Of a DNA stretch of 64,000 nt, positions 34,950-43,195 are shown in pieces. The position numbers and the translations under genes are program-made. Positions within the stretch are counted from its first letter, which is position 1, and each line of letters opens with the position of its first letter. The notes beneath the pieces are model-generated. The model saw only the letters and a program-made list of their open reading frames with translations. It had not been told where the DNA came from and made no database searches. The DNA lies in NCBI RefSeq assembly GCF_030518235.1, contig NZ_JAULSA010000016.1, positions 1 through 64,000 of the forward strand, read 5' to 3'. This DNA is from Saccharibacillus sp. CPCC 101409 (GTDB lineage: Bacteria; Bacillota; Bacilli; Paenibacillales; Paenibacillaceae).

Positions 34950-37016
34950 ATGAACGAACAGGCAATGGACAAACGGGAAGCGGCGGCTTCGTGGGACGCG
35001 CTCAAGCGCGAAATTATCAAAGCGGCGCCTTCGCTCGGCATCGACGACATCGGCTTCGCTTCGGCCGAGCCTTTTCTGTCGCTGCGGACAAGGCTGGAAC
35101 AGCACCGGGCAAAAGGATTCGAATCGGGCTTCGAGGAGCCGGATCTGGATAAACGGACGTATCCGGCGCTCAGCCACGACGATCCGCAGTCGCTGGTCGC
35201 GATCGCGGTCGCGTATCCGTCGAAGCTGGAGAATCCGCCGAAATCGGCTCCCGGCCAGACGCGCGGCATGATGGCGCGCTCGGCCTGGGGCCGCGATTAT
35301 CACCTTGTGCTGCGGGAAGCGATGGACCGGCTGGTCGAGTACATCAAGCAAAAGGTGCCGTGGGCGAGCGTCGTCAGCATGGTCGATACCGGCGTGCTGT
35401 CCGACCGCGCGGTCGCGCACCGGGCCGGGATCGGCTTCCAGGGCAAGAACTGCATGATTATTTCGCCCAAATACGGATCTTGGATCTACCTGGGCGAACT
35501 GATTACGAATATTCCGTTTACCCCGGACGAAGCGGTGCAGGAAGACTGCGGCGACTGCACGCGCTGCATCGACGCCTGCCCGACGGGCGCGCTGGTCGGA
35601 CCGGGCGAGCTGAACGCGCAGCGCTGCGTGTCGTTTCTGACGCAGACGAAGGGGCTGCTGAGCGAAGAGTTCATGATGAAGATCGGCAACCGGCTGTACG
35701 GCTGCGATACCTGCCAGATCGTCTGCCCCAAGAACAAGGGCAAGCACTGGCCGCACCACGAGCAGCTTCAGCCCGATCCGGAGAAAGCGAAGCCGCTGCT
35801 GCTGCCGCTGCTGGACCTCAGCAACCGGCAGTTCAAAGAGCGCTTCGGCGATACGGCGGCGGCCTGGCGCGGCCGCGGCCCCATCCAGCGCAACGCGGTG
35901 ATCGCGCTGGGGAACTTCAAGGACGAGACCGCGCTGCCGAAGCTCGGCGAGGTGCTGCAAAGCGATCCGCGTCCGGTTATGCGCGGCACGGCCGCGTGGT
36001 CCATCGGCCGGATCGGCGGCTCCGCGGCCGAAGAAGCCCTGCTCGCCGCGCAGGCGCTGGAGCAGGATGCGGAAGTGCTGGAGCGGATCGCGCTCGCGCT
36101 GAGCGAAGCGCGCGAGGGCCGCAAGCCGCGTCCCGCGAAGGGCGACCCTTCGCGGCGCGGCCGGGCTTCCGAGCCGGATGCGCGGCTCGGGGATAAGGGC
36201 GGCGCGGGCGTGGAACGCGCGGCGGAAGGCGGAGCGGGGAGCGGAGCCGGCGAGAGCGGCGAGGCGCAAAGCGAAGCGCGGGAGAATGACGCGGCGGACC
36301 GCGCCGCGGGAAGCGGAGCGGGCGCGGGCGGACCGGCCGCGGGCACAGCGGAAAGCCCGGCCGAGCGCGGCGAGCGCGGCCAAGCGAGCGCAGCGGCCGC
36401 GGAGGCGCTTTCCGTCTCCGCCGCAGCCGGAGACGCCGTAGAACCGGCCGCCCCGGAGCCGGCCGCGCCGCCTGCGGCCGCGCATCTCTTCTACGACGAG
36501 ATGCAGTCGCCGATCGGGCCGCTGCTGCTGACGGCGAGCGAAAGCGGGCTGTGCCGAATCGATTTCGGCACGTTTGACGGCCGCTCGGCCGAGCTTGCGG
36601 CCTGGACCAAGCGCTGGTTCGGCGCGGCGTCGGAATTGACGCGCCGGCCGGAAGCGGTCGAGCCGTACGGGAAACAAATCTTCGAGTATTTGTCGGGCCG
36701 CCGCGAGAGCTTCGATCTGCCGCTCGATCTGCGCGGCACGCCGTTCCAGGTCGAGGTCTGGAACGCGCTGAGAGGCGTGGGCTACGGCGAGACCGCTTCT
36801 TACAAGCGGATCGCGGAGATCGTCGGCCGTCCGGCGGCCGTGCGCGCGGTGGGCGGAGCGAACAACCGCAATCCGCTGCCGCTGATCCTGCCCTGCCACC
36901 GGATCGTCGGCGCAGGCGGCAAACTCGTCGGCTATGCCGGCGGGCTGGACGTGAAAGAAAAGCTGCTGGCGCTGGAGAAGCGGATCGTGGACGCCAGGCG
37001 GAGCGGCGGCAGCTAG
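34950..37016 (+). CDS. queG: Epoxyqueuosine reductase QueG fused to an O6-alkylguanine-DNA alkyltransferase
   Basis: The 688-aa protein combines two enzymes. Residues 1-385 are QueG: the cobalamin-binding reductase domain (SMVDTGVLSDRAVAHRAGIG) and two [4Fe-4S] motifs (CGDCTRCIDACPTGA near 204, CDTCQIVCP near 251), then HEAT-like helices. It makes queuosine in tRNA. Residues about 390-510 are a low-complexity Ala/Gly/Glu/Arg linker. Residues 511-688 are a complete MGMT domain with the methyl-acceptor PCHRI (Cys about 649), GTPFQVEVWNAL and YGETASYKRIA. B. subtilis QueG is about 386 aa and not fused. No internal stop or frameshift is visible. An internal start for a separate alkyltransferase is possible but no ribosome binding site stands out. 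Confidence 0.9.
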   Translation: MNEQAMDKREAAASWDALKREIIKAAPSLGIDDIGFASAEPFLSLRTRLEQHRAKGFESGFEEPDLDKRTYPALSHDDPQSLVAIAVAYPSKLENPPKSAPGQTRGMMARSAWGRDYHLVLREAMDRLVEYIKQKVPWASVVSMVDTGVLSDRAVAHRAGIGFQGKNCMIISPKYGSWIYLGELITNIPFTPDEAVQEDCGDCTRCIDACPTGALVGPGELNAQRCVSFLTQTKGLLSEEFMMKIGNRLYGCDTCQIVCPKNKGKHWPHHEQLQPDPEKAKPLLLPLLDLSNRQFKERFGDTAAAWRGRGPIQRNAVIALGNFKDETALPKLGEVLQSDPRPVMRGTAAWSIGRIGGSAAEEALLAAQALEQDAEVLERIALALSEAREGRKPRPAKGDPSRRGRASEPDARLGDKGGAGVERAAEGGAGSGAGESGEAQSEARENDAADRAAGSGAGAGGPAAGTAESPAERGERGQASAAAAEALSVSAAAGDAVEPAAPEPAAPPAAAHLFYDEMQSPIGPLLLTASESGLCRIDFGTFDGRSAELAAWTKRWFGAASELTRRPEAVEPYGKQIFEYLSGRRESFDLPLDLRGTPFQVEVWNALRGVGYGETASYKRIAEIVGRPAAVRAVGGANNRNPLPLILPCHRIVGAGGKLVGYAGGLDVKEKLLALEKRIVDARRSGGS

Positions 37017-37107
37017 ATCCGAGCGGGATTCGGGCTTCCGGCGCGGCGCTGGGAGCGGATAAGCCTCGGTTCTTTGCAGGCCGCTCTTTTGAGCGATGCG
37101 CGAAGCG

Positions 37108-37294
37108 GAATTGTTGCGGACATGCATCATTTTCGCGCATTTCTCTTCGAGAAATCCCAAATGTTGCGTATGTACATCATTTAAGACGATTTAGCTTGAT
37201 TTCGAGCGATAATCAGAGAATATGATGTATATTTACAACAATTTGGCCGAAAAAGCTCGAAAAGGCGGAAAATGATGCGTTCTCGCAACATTTT
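37108..37294. repeat. Four-arm 50/61/50 intergenic element, locus 4 (second sequence subfamily)
   Basis: Imperfect palindromes of the type ATGTTGCG-N6-ACATCATTT or its inverse start at 37108, 37158, 37219 and 37269. Arm sequence differs from loci 1-3 (GTTGC/ATGATG instead of ATAGC/GCTAT), yet the spacing is the same 50/61/50. The first spacer has the perfect hairpin TTTCTC-TTC-GAGAAA. Confidence 0.82.
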
Positions 37295-37408
37295 GCTCAG
37301 GACAGGGGTAAGCCAGCTGCAAACCGAGAGAAGTCGGTTCACCTTCGTTTCCGGCTCGCGGGAGTCGAACGGACAGAGCGGACAAACGACAGGTTCCTGC
37401 GTCGCGAG

Positions 37409-37448
37409 CTGGGCTGCGACTTGCTGGGCTGCGACTTGCTGCGCTGCA
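37409..37448. repeat. Short 15-bp tandem repeat
   Basis: CTGGGCTGCGACTTG is repeated at 37409 and 37424 with a partial third copy from 37439. It lies in a gene-free stretch (37295-37749) that I cannot interpret as coding. Confidence 0.6.
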
Positions 37449-37506
37449 ATCCTGCCCGGCGAACCCTGGTCCTTCGCGTCGAGCCGCCGGCCTTAACCTG
37501 CTCGGC

Positions 37507-37595
37507 GGTGTCACACCCGCCTCGGCCGCTTCGTTCCCGCTCGATCGGCTCGCCTGCGAGGCGATGTCATCCCCGCCCCGGCCGCTTCGTACCCG
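37507..37595. repeat. Imperfect 33-bp direct duplication
   Basis: The segments from 37507 and 37561 share TGTCA-nCCCGCC-CGGCCGCTTCGT-CCCG with a few differences. It is non-coding, pyrimidine-rich DNA between the QueG fusion gene and the UPF0154 gene. Confidence 0.5.
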
Positions 37596-37749
37596 TGCCG
37601 GGGCGTCATTTTCGTTCGCTCGCGCCTTTCCCGCCGGGGCTGTTCTTACCGGTGCGAACGAACCGTTTCGGTACGTCCGCTGCGGTCGCTTTTAACGCGT
37701 CCGCCATACCGTCGAATCTTCCTTTTCCCTGCCAACTGGCAATTATAAA

Positions 37750-37778
37750 TTGCGGCAAATGCCGGCTCATGCTACACT
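37750..37778 (+). promoter_or_regulatory. Promoter of the UPF0154 gene
   Basis: TTGCGG (37750-37755), 17 bp and TACACT (37773-37778) precede the gene by about 60 bp. Confidence 0.55.
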
Positions 37779-37836
37779 TGACTAGTGCGTCCACAGGCGC
37801 ATGTACAGCTAAAAAAAACGTGGGGTGACATCAGCA

Positions 37837-38118
37837 ATGTGGTGGAATTACGTGATACCGATCGTCACATTGATCGTCGGTTTGGTCGGCGGATTCTTTA
37901 TCGGCGTTTATTATCTGCGCCGGCAGCTTACCAGCATGCAGAACGACCCGCAAATGCTGCAAAAGATGGCCAAACAGATGGGATATAATCTGAGCGGCAA
38001 GCAGATGCAGCAGGCGCAGCAGATGATGAACAAAAACGGCGGCAGCATGCCGGGCGGAATGCCTGGCGGCAAAGCGCCGAAAGGCAATGCGTTTCCTCCG
38101 AACAAACGGAGAAGATAA
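37837..38118 (+). CDS. UPF0154 (YneF-like) membrane protein
   Basis: The 93-aa protein has one N-terminal membrane helix (residues 4-25, with the GxxxG-like VGLVGGFFIGVYY) followed by a cytoplasmic segment with NDPQMLQKMAKQMGYNLSGKQ typical of the family and a Gly/Met/Lys-rich tail. B. subtilis YneF is about 72 aa, so this tail is longer. Function is unknown. ATG 37837 follows TGGGGTG. Confidence 0.88.
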   Translation: MWWNYVIPIVTLIVGLVGGFFIGVYYLRRQLTSMQNDPQMLQKMAKQMGYNLSGKQMQQAQQMMNKNGGSMPGGMPGGKAPKGNAFPPNKRRR

Positions 38119-38222
38119 ACGCGCGTCGGCTTTCCGTCGAGGGGGAGCCGTCCGTGCGTTGACGGCGCTGCGGGTTCGCGGGTTCGGACCCGCGCGAAGC
38201 GCCATGTAAGGAGGATCGGAGC

Positions 38223-38816
38223 ATGTCCGGCATAAACGATAGCACAAACAAAAAGGTTGGCGACAACCGCGAGCGGATCGAGCGCCATATCGCGCAGATT
38301 CTGGAGCTGATCGGCGAAGATCCGCAGCGCGAAGGGCTGCTGGATACTCCGGCTCGCGTGACGCGCATGTACGAGGAGATTTTTGCCGGATACGACGTCG
38401 ACCCGCGCGAAGCGCTGGGCGTAACGTTCGACGAGCACCACGAAGAGCTGGTCATCGTCAAGGACATCGTCTATTACAGCCAGTGCGAGCACCATATGGC
38501 GCCGTTCTTCGGCAAGATCCACGTCGGGTATATCCCGAACGGCCGGATCGCGGGGCTCAGCAAGTTCGCCCGTCTGGCCGAAGCCATTACGCGCAGGCTT
38601 CAGGTGCAGGAACGCATCACGACGCAGATCGCGGATATTCTGGTCGAGGTGCTCCAGCCCAAAGGCGTGATGGTCGTCGTGGAAGGCGAGCATCTGTGCA
38701 TGTGCGCGCGCGGCGTCAAGAAGCCGGGCAGCAAAACGGTCACGACCGCCGTGCGCGGCGTGCTTCGCAACGACGCGGCCCAGCGGGCCGAATGTCTCGC
38801 GCTCATCAAGAACTGA
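38223..38816 (+). CDS. folE: GTP cyclohydrolase I
   Basis: The 197-aa enzyme converts GTP to 7,8-dihydroneopterin triphosphate for folate (and often queuosine precursor) synthesis. It has the zinc ligands in [13 protein letters not shown] (about residue 85) and [12 protein letters not shown] (about 158), and the substrate motif [23 protein letters not shown] 38223 follows AAGGAGGATCGGAGC. It is compatible with the nearby queuosine gene but not in an operon with it. Confidence 0.96.
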   Translation: MSGINDSTNKKVGDNRERIERHIAQILELIGEDPQREGLLDTPARVTRMYEEIFAGYDVDPREALGVTFDEHHEELVIVKDIVYYSQCEHHMAPFFGKIHVGYIPNGRIAGLSKFARLAEAITRRLQVQERITTQIADILVEVLQPKGVMVVVEGEHLCMCARGVKKPGSKTVTTAVRGVLRNDAAQRAECLALIKN

Positions 38817-38832
38817 AGCAAGACGCAGAGAC

Positions 38833-38869
38833 GAACCTGTCCGGCCGCGAGGCCGGCGGGTTCTTTTTT
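38833..38869 (+). terminator. Rho-independent terminator after folE
   Basis: GAACC-TGT-CCGGCC pairs with GGCCGG-CGGGTTC and is followed by T6. Confidence 0.8.
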
Positions 38870-38967
38870 CAGCTTTTTGAACGCATAACGCTTGATAGTG
38901 TCTTACCTTTAGCGCTGACAAGGTGATCGCGCATCTATCCGCTACAAATCCGGAAGGAGTGAACGGG

Positions 38968-39501
38968 ATGAAAAAAGCTTCAATCGCTCTTGTGCTGATG
39001 CTGCTTCTGATCCTGAGCGCCTGCGGCAAGCCCGCCTGGGTCGGCAATCAGGAAGCGGAGCCGCTGGAAGGCACGGAGCAGCTGTTCGATCTCAAAGCGT
39101 ACGATCCAAACGAGCAGGTGCGGCTGAACTGGGAAGGCGCCGAAGCGCCGGGCACGTTCGAGCGCCATCCCGACCTGCCGATCGGCGCGTATCTGCCCGA
39201 AGGAGCGGCGGCGTTCAAGATGGGCAGCGATACGGCGTGGGGATTCCAGCAGCAGCAGATTTTTATGACGGTGACGCAGAATTCGCATATCGAATCTTCG
39301 CTGATGCGCGACCGGACGCCGGAGCTGATGGGCTACAAGGAGTACAAAGGCTCGATCAACGACGGACGGATCGCGGACTTTTTCGAAGTGGAGCAGGACG
39401 GGCAAACGTATATCGTCTCGTTCACCTACCTCGATAAAGCCAAAGCGCTGCCGCTGCTGACCGATATGGCGAAAAGCCTGCGGACGGTATCCGGGAACTG
39501 A
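38968..39501 (+). CDS. Secreted lipoprotein of unknown function
   Basis: The 177-aa protein has a classical lipoprotein signal peptide: MKKASIALVLMLLLILSACG, with lipobox LSAC and lipidated Cys at about residue 20. The mature part is soluble and without a recognised domain; QEQDGQTYIVSFTYLDK-like strands near the C-terminus suggest a beta-rich fold. ATG 38968 is set by GGAAGGAGTGAACGGG; the longer open frame lacks a site. It is monocistronic. Confidence 0.85.
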   Translation: MKKASIALVLMLLLILSACGKPAWVGNQEAEPLEGTEQLFDLKAYDPNEQVRLNWEGAEAPGTFERHPDLPIGAYLPEGAAAFKMGSDTAWGFQQQQIFMTVTQNSHIESSLMRDRTPELMGYKEYKGSINDGRIADFFEVEQDGQTYIVSFTYLDKAKALPLLTDMAKSLRTVSGN

Positions 39502-39541
39502 ATACACGGCGAAACGCGGCGCTCAAGGCGCTCAACCGATT

Positions 39542-39579
39542 CGGCGGAACGAGACTTTTTCGTCTGCCGGGTCTTTTTT
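39542..39579 (+). terminator. Candidate terminator after the lipoprotein gene
   Basis: AGAC-TTTTTC-GTCT with outer CGGC/GCCG is followed by GG and TCTTTTTTT. The stem is interrupted, so confidence is moderate. Confidence 0.5.
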
Positions 39580-39764
39580 TATAGGAAAACGGAGTCGAAG
39601 CCGGCCGGGAGCCGCTGCTCCTTGTTCGCCTATCGGTTTTGAAAACCGGGCGTTTAAGGTAATGATAGAGAAGGGATTTGGAAGTCTTCACGATAATCGA
39701 CAAGCGAGTTTGGATTCGAAACGGTTCAAACCGGTCGATCAACGCGAAAGGGGAGCGAGCGGAT

Positions 39765-40712
39765 ATGAATACGGAACAGCCTTATTATAAAGAAGTCGGA
39801 CACGGCGAAGGGGACCGCCTGGGGATCGGCAGGTCGGCGCGCGGAACGGAAGGCGCGGGCGTGCCCGGAGCCGAACAGACCGAACCTGCCGCGCGGCGGG
39901 AAAATGAAAATTGGCCGCCCGGCATCCGCATCTGGTCGCCGCCGCTGGAGAGCATGCCGGAGGATGTGATGTTTCCGCTGGCGTGGGAAGAAATGATGTG
40001 CCGGCGCGTGGGCGAAGGCGAAGCGCCGATCATGCATATCTGGAGGCATCCGTACGCGCTGACGATCGGGATGCGGGACCGGCGGCTACCGCAGGCACCG
40101 CAGGCGATGGAGAAGCTGCGGGGCGAAGGCTGCTCGGTGGCGGTACGGGTGTCCGGCGGAGCGGCGGTGCCGCTCGACGAAGGCGTGGTCAACGTTTCGC
40201 TGATCCTGCCGAATCCCGGACGCAAGCTGGAGCTGCACGGCGACTTCGAACGCATGGTGTCGCTGATCGCGGGCGCGGCTTCGCCGTGGACGAGCGGCGC
40301 GCAGGCCGGCGAGATCGAAGGGGCGTTCTGCCCGGGCGATTACGATGTAAGCGTGAACGGGCGCAAATTCTGCGGCATCGCGCAGCGCAGGCAGACCAAA
40401 GCGTATATTCTGACCGCGTTCGTGATCGTGGAAGGCGGCGGGGAAGAGCGGCGCAGGCTGGCGCGCGAGTTCTACGACGCCGCGTCGGGGGAACTCGCGC
40501 CGGGCGGCGCTTATCCCGAGGTGCGCGAAGGCACGATGGCGAGCCTGGACGAACTGGCCGGCGTGCCGTCGTCGGAAGCGTTTATTTCTTCGCTGGAAGA
40601 CTGGATGATCGAGCGGGCCGGAGCGTCTTTGCTGGACGATGGGCCGGAACTGCCGCTGGACGAGCTCGACCGTTTGTCCGCGCAGCTCAAAGAGCGGTAC
40701 GACCGGAACTGA
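39765..40712 (+). CDS. lipL: Octanoyl-[GcvH]:protein N-octanoyltransferase
   Basis: The 315-aa protein belongs to the lipoate-ligase fold. RVSGGAAVPLDEGVVNVSL (about residues 130-148) is the lipoyl-binding loop and FCPGDYDVSVNGRKFCGIAQ (about 192-211) contains the catalytic Cys of LipL amidotransferases, which pass octanoyl groups from GcvH to E2 subunits. The first 45 residues are low-complexity and probably disordered, longer than in B. subtilis LipL (281 aa). ATG 39765 follows AAAGGGGAGCGAGCGG. Confidence 0.9.
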   Translation: MNTEQPYYKEVGHGEGDRLGIGRSARGTEGAGVPGAEQTEPAARRENENWPPGIRIWSPPLESMPEDVMFPLAWEEMMCRRVGEGEAPIMHIWRHPYALTIGMRDRRLPQAPQAMEKLRGEGCSVAVRVSGGAAVPLDEGVVNVSLILPNPGRKLELHGDFERMVSLIAGAASPWTSGAQAGEIEGAFCPGDYDVSVNGRKFCGIAQRRQTKAYILTAFVIVEGGGEERRRLAREFYDAASGELAPGGAYPEVREGTMASLDELAGVPSSEAFISSLEDWMIERAGASLLDDGPELPLDELDRLSAQLKERYDRN

Positions 40713-40817
40713 AGCGCAGCGCCCCGCGCGCATACGGATGCGTGAGCACGACGGGCGCATGCGTATGCGCACAATCCGCGTCTGCGCAGCAAACCCAATA
40801 TAAAAGCGGCCGGAGCC

Positions 40818-40869
40818 CAAAAAAAGCCGTCCCGACAGCGCGAAGGCGTCTATCGGGGCGGCTTTTTTG
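40818..40869. terminator. Bidirectional terminator between lipL and the hydrolase
   Basis: AAAAAAGCCGTCCCGA pairs with TCGGGGCGGCTTTTTT between convergent genes. Confidence 0.85.
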
Positions 40870-40927
40870 CGACGGCGTATTCAATCGGCTGCTGCGGCGC
40901 GAGCGTAGGCGTAAGGCGGCAATCTCC

Positions 40928-41968
40928 TTACTGTCCGACCTGTCCGTTCTCGATCTCGTCCTGGCCCGCCAGGCGGATCTGGCCGAGGAAGTTGGACACG
41001 CGGCGCAGGTATTCGCGCGGATGCTCGCGGAAGATCAGCTCGTGGTGCGAGCCCTGTACGATCCAGGACGTAGAGTCCGGATTGGTCTGATTGGCCGCCA
41101 GCTGCTCGGCGATCTGGTACGGCGCTTTGGTATCTTCGGTACCGTGGATAAAAAACACCGGAATCGGATAATCTTTCTGCTCGACTTCCCGGTACGGAAT
41201 CTGGTTGAGGCTCGTTCCGTTCAGGATCGGGAACAGCATCTGCAGGATCTCCAGCGACGGGTGGCGCGGCAGCGCGATATTTTGCCGGATATTGTGGTAC
41301 AGGGTATCCGGCTGGAGCAGGAACGCGCTGTCCAGAATCATGGCGTCGATGTCTTCGCTGACCAGCGCGGCCTGGAGGGCGGTTCCGCCGCCCATCGAGA
41401 AGCCCCAGACGACCACCTGGTCCGCGCCTTTGGTCTTGGCGTAATTGACGGCGCCCAGCAGCTGCTGGGTTTCTTTCTTGCCGCCGGTGGCGACTTCCTT
41501 GCTGCCGTGGGAAGCGAAGCCGTAATCGAACATGATGACGTTGAAGTTGAGACGGTGCGCGTAATGCGCCAGGTCGTACATCGGAATCCAGGTCTCTTCG
41601 CGGTTGGCTCCGTAGCCGTGGCTAAATACGATCGTTTTCTTCGAGTCCGCGTCGTCGGCCGGAATATACCAGCCCTGCATGATCCGGCTTCCGTCCTGGG
41701 CGGGGAAGGTGATGTCCTCGTACTCCATGCCGACCGCCTGCTTGGGATTCGAATACAGCGGAGCGACGGTGGGGTTGGAAAGGACCCAGGCGATGTAGGC
41801 ATGCAGCGCTACAAAACAGAAAATCAGAAAGAAAAGAATCGATAGGAACAAGGCCACAACTACGTTACGCAACCGGCGACGGCCCGGCGAGATTTCCTTA
41901 ACGGGTTCGTCCGTCTGCGGCGACGCGTTCTGCCGAGGCGGAGCGACGGTTCCGGAAGCGGGATTCAT
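40928..41968 (-). CDS. Membrane-anchored alpha/beta hydrolase
   Basis: The 346-aa protein has a cytoplasmic Pro-rich N-terminus, one membrane helix (about residues 35-62) and an extracytoplasmic alpha/beta hydrolase domain. The oxyanion region is VFSHGYGANRE (about 113), the nucleophile elbow WGFSMGGG (about 188) and the acid/base HGTEDTKAPY and GSHHELIF. It resembles B. subtilis YqkD/YfhR-type hydrolases of unknown substrate. Start 41968 follows AAGGAGAGACCGCG on the minus strand. Confidence 0.85.
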   Translation of the reverse strand: MNPASGTVAPPRQNASPQTDEPVKEISPGRRRLRNVVVALFLSILFFLIFCFVALHAYIAWVLSNPTVAPLYSNPKQAVGMEYEDITFPAQDGSRIMQGWYIPADDADSKKTIVFSHGYGANREETWIPMYDLAHYAHRLNFNVIMFDYGFASHGSKEVATGGKKETQQLLGAVNYAKTKGADQVVVWGFSMGGGTALQAALVSEDIDAMILDSAFLLQPDTLYHNIRQNIALPRHPSLEILQMLFPILNGTSLNQIPYREVEQKDYPIPVFFIHGTEDTKAPYQIAEQLAANQTNPDSTSWIVQGSHHELIFREHPREYLRRVSNFLGQIRLAGQDEIENGQVGQ

Positions 41969-42138
41969 CGCGGTCTCTCCTTAGTCTGAAATTTGAAACG
42001 CTTTGAATAGATCGAATAATGTTGAAAATTGGCTTTTGAGCACTTGTTTTTATGGTATGCTCCGGCGCCCATGAAGTCAAACCGGGAAGCGGACACTTAT
42101 CCTTATTATCGGAAAAAGAAGCCGAATCCACAATCCGC

Positions 42139-42196
42139 TTTACGATTTTTCAAGCATTCGTTATACTTTTAGTAACCGAGTTTCATTGAATGAAAC
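42139..42196 (+). promoter_or_regulatory. Promoter and palindromic operator of the IclR gene
   Basis: TTTACG (42139-42144), 17 bp and TATACT (42162-42167) form the promoter. GTTTCATTGAATGAAAC (42180-42196) is a perfect palindrome around one central base and lies at about +7 to +24, where it would block transcription if bound. The same half-sites with the same 5-bp spacing occur upstream of acnA (58391-58407). Confidence 0.65.
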
Positions 42197-42337
42197 GAAG
42201 CCGGTACGCCGGGGCGGCGGAACAAACAGCTCTGCCCGGAAGTGAAGCCGATTGCTCATACCTTCTATTGAACCGCGTCCATGCTTCATTGAAACTCAAA
42301 AATACCCGTTTGGGGAATCCGGAGAGAAGGCTGCCCT

Positions 42338-43081
42338 ATGGAAGAAGGCAAACTGAAAGTTCGCGCCGTCGAACGCGCGCTCGATATATTGATGTGTTTT
42401 ACGCGCAGCGAAAGCTTGAGCCTGACCGAGATCGCAAGCCAGGTCGGCCTGCATAAGAGCACGGTGCATCGCCTGATGACGACGCTGGAGGAGAAAGGGT
42501 TCGTCAACCGCGACGCTTCGACCGAGAAATATCGGCTGGGCATCAAGATCTGGGAGCTGTCCGCGCATCTGTCGAAATCCGACGATCCCGCTCTGCTGCT
42601 GCTGCCTTATATGGAACGGCTGCGCGACGAGCTGGACGAGACGGTCAGCCTTTATGTCCGCGACGGCCGGGAGCGCCTGCGCATCCAGGCGGTGCAGAGC
42701 AACCAGGCGATCCGCCGGGTCGCGCCGGTCGGCGCGCGCCTGCCGCTGTATGTCGGCGCTTCGAGCAAAGTGCTGGTCGCGTTCTCGGGCGAGCGCGAAC
42801 AGGATTATATCCTGAGCGATCCGGTCTGGCCGGACGCGGCGAACCGCGCCGCTTTTCGCGATCAGCTCAAAGCGATCCGCGACGCCGGCTACGCGATCAG
42901 CGTCGAGGAACGCGAGCAGGGCGCGACGTCGGTCGCCGCGCCGATCTTCGATCTCAAAGGCAATCTCGCCGCCGCCCTGTCGGTGTCCGGGCCTCTGGCC
43001 CGCCTGCCGGTTTCCAAGCTGGAGACGTACGCGCCCGTCCTGATGGAGCGCGCGCGGGAAATGGGCCTGATGATTCGCTGA
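42338..43081 (+). CDS. IclR family transcriptional regulator
   Basis: The 247-aa protein has the IclR winged helix (residues 7-70: AVERALDILMCF, LSLTEIASQVGLHKSTVHRL) and a C-terminal effector-binding GAF-like domain (about 85-240, with GASSKVLVAF and GYAISVEEREQGATSVAAPI). IclR members regulate sugar-acid, aromatic or glyoxylate metabolism. It lies beside the carbohydrate locus but is convergent with it. ATG 42338 has a weak site (GAAGGCTGCCCT). Autoregulation through the palindrome at 42180 is likely. Confidence 0.88.
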   Translation: MEEGKLKVRAVERALDILMCFTRSESLSLTEIASQVGLHKSTVHRLMTTLEEKGFVNRDASTEKYRLGIKIWELSAHLSKSDDPALLLLPYMERLRDELDETVSLYVRDGRERLRIQAVQSNQAIRRVAPVGARLPLYVGASSKVLVAFSGEREQDYILSDPVWPDAANRAAFRDQLKAIRDAGYAISVEEREQGATSVAAPIFDLKGNLAAALSVSGPLARLPVSKLETYAPVLMERAREMGLMIR

Positions 43082-43117
43082 GGCACCGCGGGAAGAGCGC
43101 GGGCCTTAAACCGTTTT

Positions 43118-43150
43118 AAGCCGGGTACTCGTAAGAGTACCCGGCTTTTT
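43118..43150 (+). terminator. Rho-independent terminator after the IclR gene
   Basis: AAGCCGGGTACTC-GTAA-GAGTACCCGGCTT forms a perfect 13-pair stem followed by T5. Confidence 0.9.
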
Positions 43151-43195
43151 GGAGATCCCGGCGAAATTCGCCGCCTTCCGCCAGTTCGTTCTATT

